A stretch of 64,000 bases of DNA from Entophlyctis helioformis (GCA_025526915.1 JAHLKH010000115.1:22309-86308); one strand, 5' to 3'. Shown: positions 31,815 to 43,270, counted from the stretch's first letter. Notes: generated from the sequence alone by a model not told the origin. Numbers and translations: made by a program.

Positions 31815-32986
31815 ACCTGCTGCTGCCTGTCGGGTGCCGACGGCTGCCTGCCTGCCGATGCAGCGCCTGTGCTGACAGCAAGCGTGCCTGCGTGCCAAGT
31901 CTCTCTCTCTCGCTTCCGTCGTCGTTGCTCTCGCTCGGCCAACCACCGCACAACAGCAGCACCACCGCACCGCACCGTCTCGTCGTCAGCGCCTCCCGCC
32001 TCTCGCCGCCACCCGCATCGCACACCCGCCCGCCCGCCAGCCAAGAAGCACGACGACTCCAGGTCAAGCCCGCCAGCAGCAGCCGCCCGTCCTACTTCTT
32101 ACCAACCCCCCTTCCCCAGCCAGCACATAAGCGTCAGCTTATCGTGCTTTAAACCACGTCCTCCAGACTCTATCCGTTCGCGGCCTCGGTTCCTAACGGA
32201 ATCATCCACATCGGCGTCGCCCCCGGTACGTCGTCCTTGTGCTGTGCTGTGCTGTCCTGCGCCGTGCTGTGCTGTGTCTTGTCCGGTGCTGTCCGGTGCT
32301 GTGTTGTTCCCGTGTCTGCTGCCGTTCTTGCTCGCCGTGTGTGTTTTCTGCCGTCGGCGTTTGCCGCTGCGGGACACGGCATGCCAAGGCGTGCCAAGGC
32401 GGGCAGAGCGCAGACGGCGTCGTGCGGGGGAACAGCACGGCGGGCATCGGATGCGTGCCTGCACTGCGCTGTGCTGTGCGGGGCTGTGCGCGCTGGCTGG
32501 CTGGCGGGCTGGCTGCCTCCCTCGCCTGCTGCCCCCCTCGCTGCGCCTTCCGAGCCAGCCGTGTGCAGGCGCACCGGCGACCCGTCCCCACCCCGTCCCC
32601 ACTGCCCGCCTGCCAACACAACACGCACATGCGCGCACACGCGGCACCAAACCCACAACCGGCGCTCGCCTCTTTTCGATTCTGCGCTGTGCTGTGCTGT
32701 GCTGTCGTGTGCTGTCGTGCCCGCCCGCTTCCTGTGTGCGTGCTTCCCGTGCTTCCCGTGCTTGCCCATCAGCGACTGACTCTGTGGCCGTCTGCAGACC
32801 CACCGTGGCCTGCTGCCTGATCTCTCTCTGCCTCTGAGCACCGCTCTGCCGCATCAAGACCCCGCTCCATCCACCCCTTTCACCGCTTCGCTCGTCGCAA
32901 CAGCCGTCGCAATCGCATCGGACCTTGCACCACACCCCCTCGTTCGCATCAACACACACGTACCAGCACCCGCCTCTCTGCCAACC
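31612..32986. other. Divergent region with GCCT repeat and ODC leader
   Basis: About 1.4 kb separate the LRRC51 and ornithine decarboxylase starts. It contains a long GCCT tandem repeat (31740-31813) and TGCTGTGCTG-rich tracts near 32233-32310 and 32685-32720. A pair of possible splice signals (gtacgtcg near 32227 and a ctgcag near 32797) could bound a 5' UTR intron of the decarboxylase. Frames across it are low-complexity; no gene is supported. Confidence 0.45.
31740..31813. repeat. (GCCT)n tetranucleotide repeat
   Basis: About eighteen uninterrupted tandem copies of gcct/ctgc in the LRRC51-ODC intergenic region. Confidence 0.97.
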
Positions 32987-34471
32987 ATGAAGGAAGTCGC
33001 TGCTGCCTTTGCCCCCTCGGTCGACGTGACCCGCTCGTTCGTCGCCAACCTCAAGAACAAGATGGCCTCGTCGGAGAACCTGTCGTTCGCCGTCAAGATC
33101 GACTCACGCTCTGTCTCGTCCATCATCAAGAGCCGCGTCATGGCCACCCCCCACACTTCGGACCCCGATGCTGAGGATGCCTTTTACGTCGGCGACCTTG
33201 GCGAGATCACCCGCCAGCACGCCCAGTGGAAGGAGATGCTCCCTCGCGTCGAACCCTTTTACGGTGCGTGCTCTTGCTGGCTGTTGCGCGGCTGTTCCCG
33301 CGTGCTGTGGCACACCTTGCCGCGTCGTGTCATGCTTGTCGCTGACGCGTCGTGTCCGGCTCATCCATCCTGCAGCTGTCAAGTGCAACCCCGACATGTT
33401 CATCATCAAGACGCTTGCTGCCCTCGGCACGGGCTTCGACTGTGCCAGCAAGGCTGAGATTGACATGGTCCTCGAGCAGGGCGTCGACTCCTCGCGCGTC
33501 ATCTACGCCAACCCCTGCAAGCAGGCTTCGCACATCCGCCACGCCGGTGCCCGCGGCGTCCGCGTCATGACGTTTGACAATGCCGACGAGCTCCACAAGG
33601 TCAAGTCGGTCATGCCCGACGCCAAGATGGTGCTCCGCATCCTCACGGACGACTCGCGCTCCATCTGCCGTTTTGGTGTCAAGTTTGGTGCTTCGCTCGC
33701 CACGGTCCCCATGCTCCTTCGCACCGCCAAGGAGCTCGACATTGACGTCATTGGCATCAGCTTCCACGTTGGCAGTGGCTGCTTTGATGCGGGCGCGTTT
33801 GGCGACGCTGTTGCCCTGGCCCGCAAGGCTTTCGACATTGGCGCTGCCTACGGCTTCGACTTCAAGCTCCTCGACATTGGTGGCGGTTTCCCTGGCCGTT
33901 CGTCCAGAGGCCTCCAGTTTGAGGAGATTGCCAACGTCCTCCGCCCGGCCATTGACGCCCTCTTCCCCGAAGACGTGCGCGTCATTGCCGAGCCTGGCCG
34001 CTACTTTGCGTCGTCGGCCTTTACCCTCGCCGTCAACATTGTTGCCCGCCGCGTCGTGCCCCGCGACACCTCGGCTGCCGCGGACAACAACTCGGCCAAG
34101 GACGAGATGGCTGTTGACTCGAACGGCGACCACCACCCCTCGTACATGTACTACATCAACGATGGCATGTACGGCAGCTTCAACTGCCTCACGTTCGACC
34201 ACGCCGTCGTCGAAGCCCGTCCCCTTGTCCACGAGGGCGAGTACATGTTCAACGTGGACCACGACCTGCCCACGTTCCCGTGCAGCATCTGGGGCCCCAC
34301 CTGCGACTCGATTGACTGCATCACCCGCGAGGCGTCTCTCCCGCAGATGAAGGTTGGCGACTGGCTCTACTTTGCCAACATGGGTGCCTACACCATGGCT
34401 GCTGCTCGCCGTTCAACGGCTTCAAGAAGAGCTCGCTCATCTACACGGACACCTCCCGTGCTGCTCACTAA
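32987..34471 (+). CDS. SPE1: Ornithine decarboxylase with a frame break near the C terminus
   Basis: Two exons (32987-33263 and 33376-34471) encode the PLP enzyme that makes putrescine, the first step of polyamine synthesis. The PLP lysine lies in PFYAVKCNPD, which is formed across the intron. Other motifs are GTGFDCASKAEID, RFGVKFGA, SFHVGSGCFD, LLDIGGGFPG, AEPGRYFASSAF, YMYYINDGMYGSFNC and WGPTCDSIDC with the active-site Cys. After NMGAYTMAA the reading frame is broken near 34403-34408. The expected SPFNGFKKSS and the rest of the C-terminus lie one frame over and end at TAA 34469-34471. Without the shift the frame runs on to 34772 as Ser/Arg-rich text. One base seems to be missing, through either assembly error or mutation. 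A long leader with possible 5' UTR intron precedes it. Confidence 0.93.
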
Positions 34472-35177
34472 GCTTGATCATCTCGTGTCCCCTTCCCCGT
34501 CTCCTTTCTGGAGCGCTTTCAATGGCTGGCTGTCCACTGTCTCGCACATTGGACGTCGCCAACTCGACTCTTTCTTTGAGCCTACAATTTGGTGGGCATT
34601 AAATTTTTTGAACGTTTACTTTAGACAAATTTGCGCGTTTTGGAAAGGAAGACGATCGTGCGAGGCAGAGTATGTCGATTGGCATGCTTCGAGAGAGAAC
34701 AGACAGGCGAGCGAGTGGGCAAGTGAGCGAGTGAGACTGACGGCCAAGACAGCAGCGGCTTGTTGCTGTTGAGCATCTGTGGAACGGCCGATGTTGCCAC
34801 GACCCTGCGACACCACGCCTTGAACAGCGACCGCAGCACTCCTCGCGAGTCTCTGGCGGCTCGACTGTCCAGCACAGCAGCCACCAGCACGGCCGGCTGC
34901 ACAGACGCATCTGCACGAGTGAGATCAGCCACTGGACACGGTCGATGCCGTTGTGGTTGCTGCATGGCGATGTCGTGCAGTCTGTGGATGCAAGCCACAA
35001 GGAAGCCACTCGCCAACGGGAGAATGAAGAAGTGGCTGCAGGAACACAATCGGTTCATTGTACAGTGACGGCCGAGAGAGAGTGATGCTGGCAGGAAGTG
35101 GAGCGATCGCTTGGCTGCTCTTGTTACTCTGCTTCGTGTGGTGGTGGATGAGGCGAGGAGCGCAGACAGACACTCGC
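34472..35177. other. 3' spacer; left end of segmental copy A
   Basis: After the ODC stop a short AT-rich patch (near 34595-34630) probably holds its 3' end signals. From 34743 the sequence becomes almost identical to 41715 onward and belongs to the duplicated block. It is the region downstream of coiled-coil gene A. No gene is supported; minus-strand frames are Cys/Arg-rich shadows. Confidence 0.5.
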
Positions 35178-36296
35178 CTAGACCGAGGCAGGAAGGCGTG
35201 ACTTGAGAGTCTGGATCAATCCCTTGGCGATGCCCAGTGCGCGATTGGCTTCTGCGAGCTCCTGCTTGAGTGTGGCCTCATTGTCGCTCGCGGTGGCTGT
35301 TGTGGTTGATGCCATGGTCGTGGTTGCCGTGGTGGTTGTCGTGGTGGTCGAGCAGAAACCGTCGATGAGAGCACTTGCAAGAGCGTCGTGGCAAATGGCC
35401 TTGTCAGCCTTGCTTGTGGCCGTGAGGAACGCGGTGCGGAGCGCGTCGAGCTCCTTGGAGGCGGGCAGGACAGGTCCAGAGACGACAGGGACAGAGACAG
35501 TGGCAGGGAAGGCCGGCGTGTTCCGAGACTCGTCGATCTCGACGCCCGAGTCGACCTTGTCGACCTTGTCCAAGGCCAGCGCTGGGCGAGAATCGAGGGC
35601 CACCTTGGCCGCCTCGAGCTCGTTGACGAGTTTGGCTTGACTGGCGGCTGCGGCCTTGGTCTCGGCGGCGTGGCGGCCCTTGAGGGTCGCAATCTTGGCA
35701 TCAGCCGATGCGAGGCTGCTGCTGGCCTGGTTGACTTGGCCGTCAGCTCCGTGATCCCCTTGGCGAGGGCGGCGGCGGCGGACCGGGCATCCTTGAGCTC
35801 GGCCTCCTTGTCGGCCATGGCGGAGGCGGCCAGCCCGAGAGCCGCGTTAAGGCAGGCGATGGCCTCGAGGGATGCCGTTGATTGGATCTCGATGGTCTTG
35901 ACGACTATCTTCTCGACGACGAGAGGCTTGCGGGCCTCGAGAACAGCGATCCGAGCCTTGAGTGCGGCGATCGTTACCGCGTCGTCGGCCTCCTTGGCCA
36001 TGGCCGTCTTGACGACGGCATGGTTGACATACAAAGCCTGAGCGAGCTGTTCCTCGAGCTCCTTGATACGGTTCTATAGCACGAGAGAGAGGCAGACAAG
36101 AGTGGACACACAAGGAATGGACAGCGTCAGTTCAGAGTCATGGCAGCCGTCAGTCGATGGAATGCATTGCGTGAGATGCCAAAGACAAGCGATCCAACGG
36201 TGATCCACAATGCGCCAGTCGACCCATCACAGCAAGACACGGTCACAGCAGCAGACGGTGCCAGTCTGAGATACACACCTCGTTGTTGGATGTCAT
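35178..36296 (-). pseudogene. Coiled-coil protein gene, copy A, frameshifted
   Basis: Exon 1 (36296-36279) gives MTSNNE and exon 2 (36073-35178) continues NRIKELEEQLAQALYVN. The protein is Ala/Lys/Glu-rich and almost wholly helical or coiled coil (KARIAVLEARKPLVVEKIVV), with a C-terminal run of seven threonines and ends TLKSRLPASV. In this copy one base is missing near 35733, so the frame after KGITELTAK switches to a Ser/Pro/Arg-rich text, while the correct frame resumes intact downstream (35603-35178). The related copy at 42150-43270 is unbroken. If the base is truly absent the gene is inactivated or makes an altered C-terminal half; an assembly error is also possible. I do not recognise the family. 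Confidence 0.7.
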
Positions 36297-36831
36297 TGTT
36301 GAGAGCGAGTTTGGTTTCGTTGTTGCGATGCAGAGTGCTGGACACGCGAGGGCATGGGAGAGCGGCGCGTCAGTGTTTGTGGGCGATCGCAGGATGCAGT
36401 GGAGAGTCGCGGTGGATGAGGGGGAGACGGCGTGGCAGGAGTGATGCTGGTCGAGTGTCGGTCTGCGTGGCCATCAACGATGCTCGTGGATGCAGACGGC
36501 GCCAACGGACCAGGAGCAAGGCAGACGGCGGCAGGCAGACAGCGACACGCAAGGCAAGGGATGCGGGGGACAGAGAAAGGGAAAGAGATGTGCGCGTCGT
36601 GGGATGTGCCAGGCGAGATCGCGCTCGGCGGTCGGTGCTTGCAGACAGCCGCCCGTCACGGCAGCCGCACAGCCGGCACAGCCCGCACAGTCCGCACAAG
36701 CTGCTCGCGATGCTGCCGAGCCACCAGCCAGATCCAACGCCAATGCGACAAGAAGGCAGCAAGAGGGAATCAACAAACGGCATCTGCATGCGATTGGGAT
36801 GTGGGAACAGGCAAAGGGTCGATGGCAAGAG

Positions 36832-36834
<3 letters not shown>

Positions 36835-36866
<32 letters not shown>
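36835..36866. repeat. (GA)n microsatellite in copy A
   Basis: An uninterrupted GA tract followed by gcgcgcg. The matching tract in copy B at about 43809-43835 is a few units shorter. Confidence 0.95.
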
Positions 36867-36869
<3 letters not shown>

Positions 36870-37084
36870 CGCGAGCGAGCGATGGAAGGCAAAATGACCA
36901 TGGCAAGAGGCAAGGGGACATGTGCGTGCTGGCGAGACACGAGCGACTGTCTGGCGTGCCATGTGCGTGCTTACTTTGGTGCGGTCTGGGTCCTGCTTTC
37001 GTCTTGGTCGTTGTGCGAGAGCGAGAGCGATTGCTGCTTGTCAAGATGCGAGAACTGGGGGCAAGAGGCTCGATGGCAGCCGTC

Positions 37085-37093
37085 ATTTTATAG
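37085..37093 (-). promoter_or_regulatory. TATA box upstream of coiled-coil gene A
   Basis: On the minus strand the sequence is ctataaaatg, about 790 bases before the ATG of gene A. The same element is kept in copy B. The distance implies a spliced 5' leader, supported by a gtaagc donor between them. Confidence 0.5.
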
Positions 37094-37559
37094 TCGCAGG
37101 GGATTGCAGGCGGCGCAAGCTGAGAAGAGCATGATCGCGTCTGGATGGCGATGCGAATGACGTCTGCATCGCCGTTTTGCCAATGGGGTTCTGGGATGCT
37201 CCGCGATGGACAGACGCGGCACAACACAGCAATAGCACTGTGCTCTGTGTGTCGGACAGCGGGGCAGAGAGTGGCCGGCAGCAAGAGCTCCAAGACACAG
37301 CACAAGGCAAGCTGCCGCGATGATGGCCGGCTTCTGACATCTTCATTCCTTCAATGAAGCTGCACATCATCGCAGACGAGGTTCAGCATTGCAGCACTCT
37401 TGAAATGACGAGCAGGGATGCAAGGATGGCATGCCATTCGAGCTGGCTCTCGCTTGACTGGTACAAGTGTGCCATGATCGGTCTGTGTATGATATGTATT
37501 CATTGCTCAACTCATCATGGCGGGATATCCGGATCCCTGATCCAAACATAGCGCAGCCG

Positions 37560-40500
37560 TCACTCGTCCTCCTCCTCCTCGTGATCGTTGTTCTCGTCAT
37601 CATCGTCGTGTGCTGCATCGTCCACATGCTCATCGGCGTATTCATCCTCGTCTTCATGGCCATCGGCCGGTGCCTGGCCAAGAGACGCGGACGAACCGTG
37701 TGCTTGCTCATTGAGCGAGGTGGCCGAGGTGGCCGAAAAGGTGGCGCTCGTGTCGGTCATGCGACGACGGATGTTGCGCAGCTCAGCACGACGGGCTGCC
37801 TGTGCGGCCTCGGCCTCGTGATCAAGCACGTCGTCGTCATCGTCATCGCGGTCCGGGTTGGGCGATGCGGACCGTGTCATGTCTTCAAGGACAGCAGGAG
37901 CGTGCTTGCTGTTGCTGCGCTTGACGCTGGCGTGTTTGTCTGCCACCGGGATGCCAGCGGATGCGGCCACCAGTCGCTCAAAGTCGGCGTCGCTCACGAG
38001 CAGTGGCACAAACATGTCGCGACGCCGGGTTGTCTCGTCGACCAGGAAGTGGAACACGTCGTAGTTGCGATACAGCTGTGCAATCTCAATCGCCGTCATG
38101 GCCGCATCGCCGCTGAACGACTTGGGCACAAAGAAGTTGAACCGCACGGTCGCAGTGTCGTCGGCATAGCCCGTGGCGACATAGTCGGCAAGGTGTGCAA
38201 TCAGAGCCGTGAGCTCGGCGCGGATGTCCGACAGGTTGCCCCAGCGAGCCGCGGCTTGGAACGGCGGCAGCGACTCGAGGCTCTTGAAGTCGGGGTACCG
38301 GTCGTGGAACTCGGGAAGCGGCGCCGAGATGAGCGAGATGGCACGGTCGATCATGTCGTCGCGGAACTCGAACAGACGCAGGAGCACGCGGACGCCGACC
38401 TCGGTGGCCAGCCATCTAAACTTGGGCTTCTTGGATGCAGCCATGGCCGGGTGCTTGCTGTCCATGAAAAAGGCGTTGGCTGCCGCAACGGCCACTGTGG
38501 ACTGTGCAACGTCTGCACGGTCGACCTGCTCGCGGAGGACGGGGATGATGGTCGATCCGTTGACGGTAAAGCGAGACGCCTGCATCCTGGACGCATCCAC
38601 GAGCTGCGAGCGGTTGAGCACGAGCCAAAAGTACGTGCGGTGCGTCTTCTTGGTGGCGACGTATGCACGGATCGCCTCGAGCTGTGAGTCTGGCGTGTGC
38701 ATCGGCGACACGGCTGGCTCGAGACCGCCGACGGTGCGTCGGACATCGCCAGACGCCGTGACAAACAGCGTCGAGTTTTGCGTCTGCTTGCCCGTGATGC
38801 GCTGGAAGTTGTGCTTGAGGCCAGCAGCAGTCGACACGGCCTTGAGGTTGAAGATGGGGCCGTGGCCGTTGATGGCCGCTGCCTTGGCGTCGTCCACAAG
38901 CACTCGTGTCTTGTCGTTGATGGCCGTGACGCGCAGGGCAAACGCACCATACACGTCAAACTTGGTCGACGACAGCGGCTCGGACGGGCCGTGCACGATC
39001 TTGTTGATGACTGCCTTGGCGGCCGTCTCGAGCTGCAAGCGGTAGTGCGACGCAAGCACCTGGCGGATCTCTGTGCTGAACGTGGACACAAGCACGCGCA
39101 CCTCGTTCTCGCGCCAGTCCTCGAGAAGAGCGCGGAAGAGAGCGAGCTCGGCGCTCGTCTCGCCAGTGAGCACGGGCTTGTCAAACGATGCGACAGGCTC
39201 CTCAGACGCATCGGGAACCGAGAACAGACGCACAAAGTCGGCGTTGCCAAAGTGGCGCGCAATCTCGACAGGCGTCTGCAGGCCGAGCTTGTCGCTGATC
39301 TTGCTGCGCAGGAGCCACGAGTATTGCAGCACCTTGTCCGACTTGCGCATGGGACTGCGGAGGTACTGGCTGAAGATGGGCGGGAAGTCAAGCAGGTGGT
39401 CGAGGAACTCTGGCTTGGTGGCGGCATAGTGCAGCGGCTTGGTGGCAATCTCGCGCATGATGTCGACATCCGACAGATGCTGGCATCACGAGCATGGACG
39501 GGCGATGTGAGAGCGATGCGAGTGAAGCGTGCATCAAGAGATGGACCAGACGCAGATGTAGACAAGAATGTGAGCCCAACCACAACAGAGCGGCAGCAAG
39601 ACACGAGCAGCCAGGATGCGCATGGCACGCACCAGTGGGAAGATGCCCGAGCCACGACCGTCGTTGATCGCCTCAATGAACAGCTCGCCGAGCGTGTCGG
39701 ACCATTCCTTGAGCTCCAGCTCGAGACGGAACGCCTGCTCAGCCTTGAGCTTCTGCTGGTTCTCGGCAATGTCTCGAACCAGCCTCTGCTGCTTGACGAG
39801 CAGGTTGATGTTGCCCTGCCGCAGCATACCCTGCATGATGCGCAGACCGACACGCTCCTTCTCGAGCTTGGTCTTGATCTGCACAAGCCTCTGGTTCTCC
39901 TCGTCAAGCTCCTTGGCTTCGTTCTTGAGCGTGAGGTTGACCATCTCGAGATTGTTGCGCTGCTTCTCGAGGTCCTGGGTAATGAGGAGCAGCTCGTCCT
40001 TCTGGCTCTTGTACTGCTGCAGCTCGCCCTGCAGGATGAGACGCGTCTGCTCAGTGACATCGCGGATGCGCATGGCGGTCTCGTCGATCTTCTTGGTGGT
40101 GACATCAATCGATTCGACTCTGCCGACGACGGCATTCGTATGGATGGATGGATGGATGGTTGCAGAGTGGCAGTGCAAAGGCAGAGTGGCAGTGCGAGAG
40201 AGCGATGGCAGGATGACAGTCAGTGACCAGCAGCGGCACGCAGCCTGGATGGCATGAGTGGCAGCAAGACCCACTTGATGGCGACTCGGAACTGAACACG
40301 GTCCTTGATGCGGCTGCGGATCGTCTCCATGCGCGCACGAGGGCCGGCGGCGTTTGGCTGCATGCCCCGGAACGTGCGCCAGAAGCGCGTCGGTCCCTTG
40401 AGCTTGTCCCAGTCACGAAGTGCCTGGTGCACGTTCTCGATCTCGTTGCTGTACTGGCGCATCAGATCCTCGAGGATCTCGGCCAGGTTGTGGCGTGCCG

Positions 40501-41220
40501 AGGCGACCGAGACGTGCTGGTCCTTGAGTCGCTGTTGCGACAGCTTGGCATTGCGGACGAGCGTCCTCTGAATGACAGACGACGGAGTTGCTTGATCGTC
40601 GAGGACATCGGCAAGCTCGCCGTTGGCAGACGGACGGGCAGCGGCGGCAGCATCTTGATCGGCCGGTGGCTCGACGGCATCCATGATGGCGGCCGCAGAC
40701 GCCACGGCAGCAGCATCGATGAGTCGCGACGAGCGCACGCTGCGCTTGTGGCTGTTGGTGAACTCGGCCTCGACCTCTTGCAGCAGTCGGAAGAACTCGC
40801 GAGTGTCTTCGATGACTGCGAGGTGATCGGGCGTCACATGCGTCGACTTGACCAGCGTGGTGAACAGCGAGCCGAGAGCGGTGCAGACGAGGCCGACGCC
40901 GGAACGGGCAGGAAGCTGAAGATGGCGGTGACGACCTGCGACGACTTGGCAATGATGGCGGGATCGAGGCCGGTGCCGTTGATGACCCAGTCCTGCAGGT
41001 GCTCAATGGCCTCCTTCGCACCTGGCGTGCTGGCGAGACTGGCCATGAGCTTGGTCAGGTACGCAGGCGTGATGAACGACTTGACCTGGCCGTCAAAGAA
41101 GCTGGCGACCTTGCGCTTGAGGGCATCGCTGGATGTGTTGAGCTCGGCAACCTCGTTCTTGCTGAACTGGGTGACATCGGTGACGAGCTCGTCCTGTGGG
41201 AAGGCGTCGGTGCCTGGCAT
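37560..41220 (-). CDS. Large helical/coiled-coil protein with ankyrin-like segments, unknown function
   Basis: Three exons: 41220-about 40262, about 40122-39634 and 39479-37560, giving roughly 1200 residues. The first starts MPGTDAFPQDELVTDV and holds amphipathic helices and a hydrophobic stretch (GVGLVCTALGSLFTTLV), reminiscent of four-helix HeLo/MLKL-like adaptors. The second is a long coiled coil (LQQYKSQKDELLLITQDLEK). The third has degenerate ankyrin-like units (KPLHYAATKPEFLDHLLDF, TPVEIARHFGNADFVRLF, AIEIAQLYRNYDVFHFLV) and an extremely acidic tail (DDDDENNDHEEEEDE). A frame break lies near 40897 in exon 1: the reading moves by one base between IFSFLPV and the GVGLV helix, with no credible intron. 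I do not recognise the protein, and domain names are analogies. It sits between the two copies of a 2.5-kb duplication. Confidence 0.7.
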
Positions 41221-42149
41221 GATCTGCTGCTGCGTGGGTTCAGAATGCGTCGCATGCGGTTTGGAAGGGTTGAGAGAGGCGCAGAGTGCACAGCATCAGA
41301 CGGTTGATCCACTTGGCAACGCAGTCGGAAAATGAACAAGCAGCTGATGGTACACAGCTGACACACTGACCTGGAGGATGGTGCACAGGAGAGGAGAGGG
41401 CGAGAGGTGAGGGTGAGAGGTGCGGAGACAAGAAGGGCAAGACGAGGAACGTCAACGATTCCCAATGACGGAGAAGCGGCGAATGGGGCTGCCATTCAAG
41501 CGCAAGCACAAGCGGAGGCCCGCGGGGCAGTGCACACCTGCAGCGAAAATTCTCACCACGTGGTGGTGGAACACGGAAATGAGGCCGAGTGGCGCAAGTC
41601 CATGCGAGCACAGGGTTCAAGGAACCAGCTGACAGATGCAGCTCGCTTGGCCGGGATGTGTTGGCTGGAGAGGGGCGACCGAGGCACCAGACGGGCGAGT
41701 AAGCGAGCGTGCCAGCCAAGACAGCAGCGGCTTGTTGCTGTTGAGCATCTGTGGAATGGCCGATGTTGCCACGATCCTGCGACACCACGCCTTGAACAGC
41801 GACCGCAGCACTCCTCGCGAGTCTCTGGCGGCTCGACTGTCCAGCACAGCAGCCACCAGCACGGCCGGCTGCACAGACGCATCTGCACGAGTGAGATCAG
41901 CCACTCGACACGGTCGATGCCGTTGTGGTTGCTGCATGGCGATGTCGTGCAGTCTGTGGATGCAAGCCACAAGGAAGCCACTCGCCAACGGGAGAATGAA
42001 GAAGTGGCTGCAGGAACACAATCGGTTCATTGTACAGTGACGGCCGAGAGAGAGTGATGCTGGCAGGAAGTGGACCGATCGCTTGGCTGCTCTTGTTACT
42101 CTGCTTCGTGTGGTGGTGGATGGGGCGAGGAACGCAGACAGACACTCGC
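41221..42149. other. Promoter region of large unknown gene and left end of copy B
   Basis: The first 490 bases contain the promoter of the leftward large gene. From 41715 the sequence is copy B of the duplicated block and lies downstream of coiled-coil gene B. No gene is supported in it. Confidence 0.5.
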
Positions 42150-43270
42150 CTAGACCGAGGCAGGAAGGCGTGACTTGAGAGTCTGGATCAATCCCTTGGC
42201 GATGCCCAGTGCGCGATTGGCTTCTGCGAGCTCCTGCTTGAGTGTGGCCTCATTGTCGCTCGCGGTGGCTGTTGTGGTTGATGCCATGGTCGTGGTTGCC
42301 GTGGTGGTTGTCGTGGTGGTCGAGCAGAAACCGTCGATGAGAGCACTTGCAAGAGCGTCGTGGCAAATGGCCTTGTCAGCCTTGCTTGTGGCCGTGAGGA
42401 ACGCGGTGCGGAGCGCGTCGAGCTCCTTGGAGGCGGGCAGGACAGGTCCAGAGACGACAGGGACAGAGACAGTGGCAGGGAAGGCCGGCGTGTTCCGAGA
42501 CTCGTCGATCTCGACGCCCGAGTCGACCTTGTCGACCTTGTCCAAGGCCAGCGCTGGGCGAGAATCGAGGGCCACCTTGGCCGCCTCGAGCTCGTTGACG
42601 AGTTTGGCTTGACTGGCGGCTGCGGCCTTGGTCTCGGCGGCGTGGCGGCCCTTGAGGGTCGCAATCTTGGCATCAGCCGATGCGAGGCTGCTGCTGGCCG
42701 TGTTGAACTTGACCGTCAACTCGGTGATGCCCTTGGCGAGGGCGGCAGCGGCGATGCGAGCATCCTTGAGCTCGGCCTCCTTGTCGGCCATGGCGGAGGC
42801 GGCCAGCCCGAGAGCCGCGTTAAGGCAGGCGATGGCCTCGAGGGATGCCGTTGATTGGATCTCGATGGTCTTGACGACTATCTTCTCGACGACGAGAGGC
42901 TTGCGGGCCTCGAGAACAGCGATCCGAGCCTTGAGTGCGGCGATCGTTACCGCGTCGTCGGCCTCCTTGGCCATGGCCGTCTTGACGACGGCATGGTTGA
43001 CATACAAAGCCTGAGCGAGCTGTTCCTCGAGCTCCTTGATACGGTTCTATAGCACGAGAGAGAGGCAGACAGAGAGTGGACACACAAGGAATGGACAGCG
43101 TCAGTTCAGAGTCATGGCAGCCGTCAGTCGATGGAATGCATTGCGTGAGATGCCAAAGACAAGCGATCCAACGGTGATCCACAATGCGCCAGTCGACCCA
43201 TCACAGCAAGACACGGTCACAGCAGCAGACGGTGCCAGTCTGAGATACACACCTCGTTGTTGGATGTCAT
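42150..43270 (-). CDS. Coiled-coil protein gene, copy B (intact)
   Basis: Exon 1 (43270-43253) gives MTSNNE; exon 2 (43046-42150) gives the rest, about 304 residues in all. The protein has long Ala-rich heptad-like helices (LEEQLAQALYVN, ALKARIAVLEARKPLVVEKI), an ASSSLASADAKIATLKGR segment, a Pro/Val linker, FCSTTTTTTTATTTMAST and a final helix ending TLKSRLPASV. No signal peptide or membrane helix is visible. Its TATA box lies about 790 bases upstream. It is a member of a three-gene local family with 35178-36296 (frameshifted) and 44549-45184 (truncated). I do not recognise it; a structural or scaffold role is possible. Confidence 0.75.

Larger units (their letters stand above)
34743..37274. 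repeat. Segmental duplication, copy A (direct repeat of 41715-44251)
   Basis: About 2.53 kb is nearly identical to 41715-44251 in the same orientation, differing at scattered single bases, small indels, the GA-tract length and one diverged patch near 35725-35790. It spans a whole gene (coiled-coil A), its upstream region with the TATA box and some downstream sequence. Outside the limits the flanks are unrelated. The high identity, also in non-coding parts, suggests a recent event. Confidence 0.9.
36297..37559. other. Upstream region of copy A plus spacer to next gene
   Basis: About 1.26 kb lie upstream of coiled-coil gene A. It has a (GA)n tract at about 36835-36866, a strong splice donor on the minus strand near 36970 (gtaagcac), and a TATA box at 37085-37093. 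Together they suggest a non-coding first exon and a 5' UTR intron of roughly 650 bases. From 37275 the sequence is unique and leads to the stop of the large unknown gene; nothing else is seen. Confidence 0.45.

Noticed and set aside
34743..35170. Plus and minus frames in the conserved part downstream of coiled-coil genes A and B
   Set aside because: They are Cys/Arg-rich in every frame and are conserved only because the block was duplicated recently; there is no independent sign of coding.
38351..40135. Minus-strand open frame of 594 codons
   Set aside because: Ser/Arg/Cys-rich out-of-frame shadow of the large coiled-coil/ankyrin-like gene.
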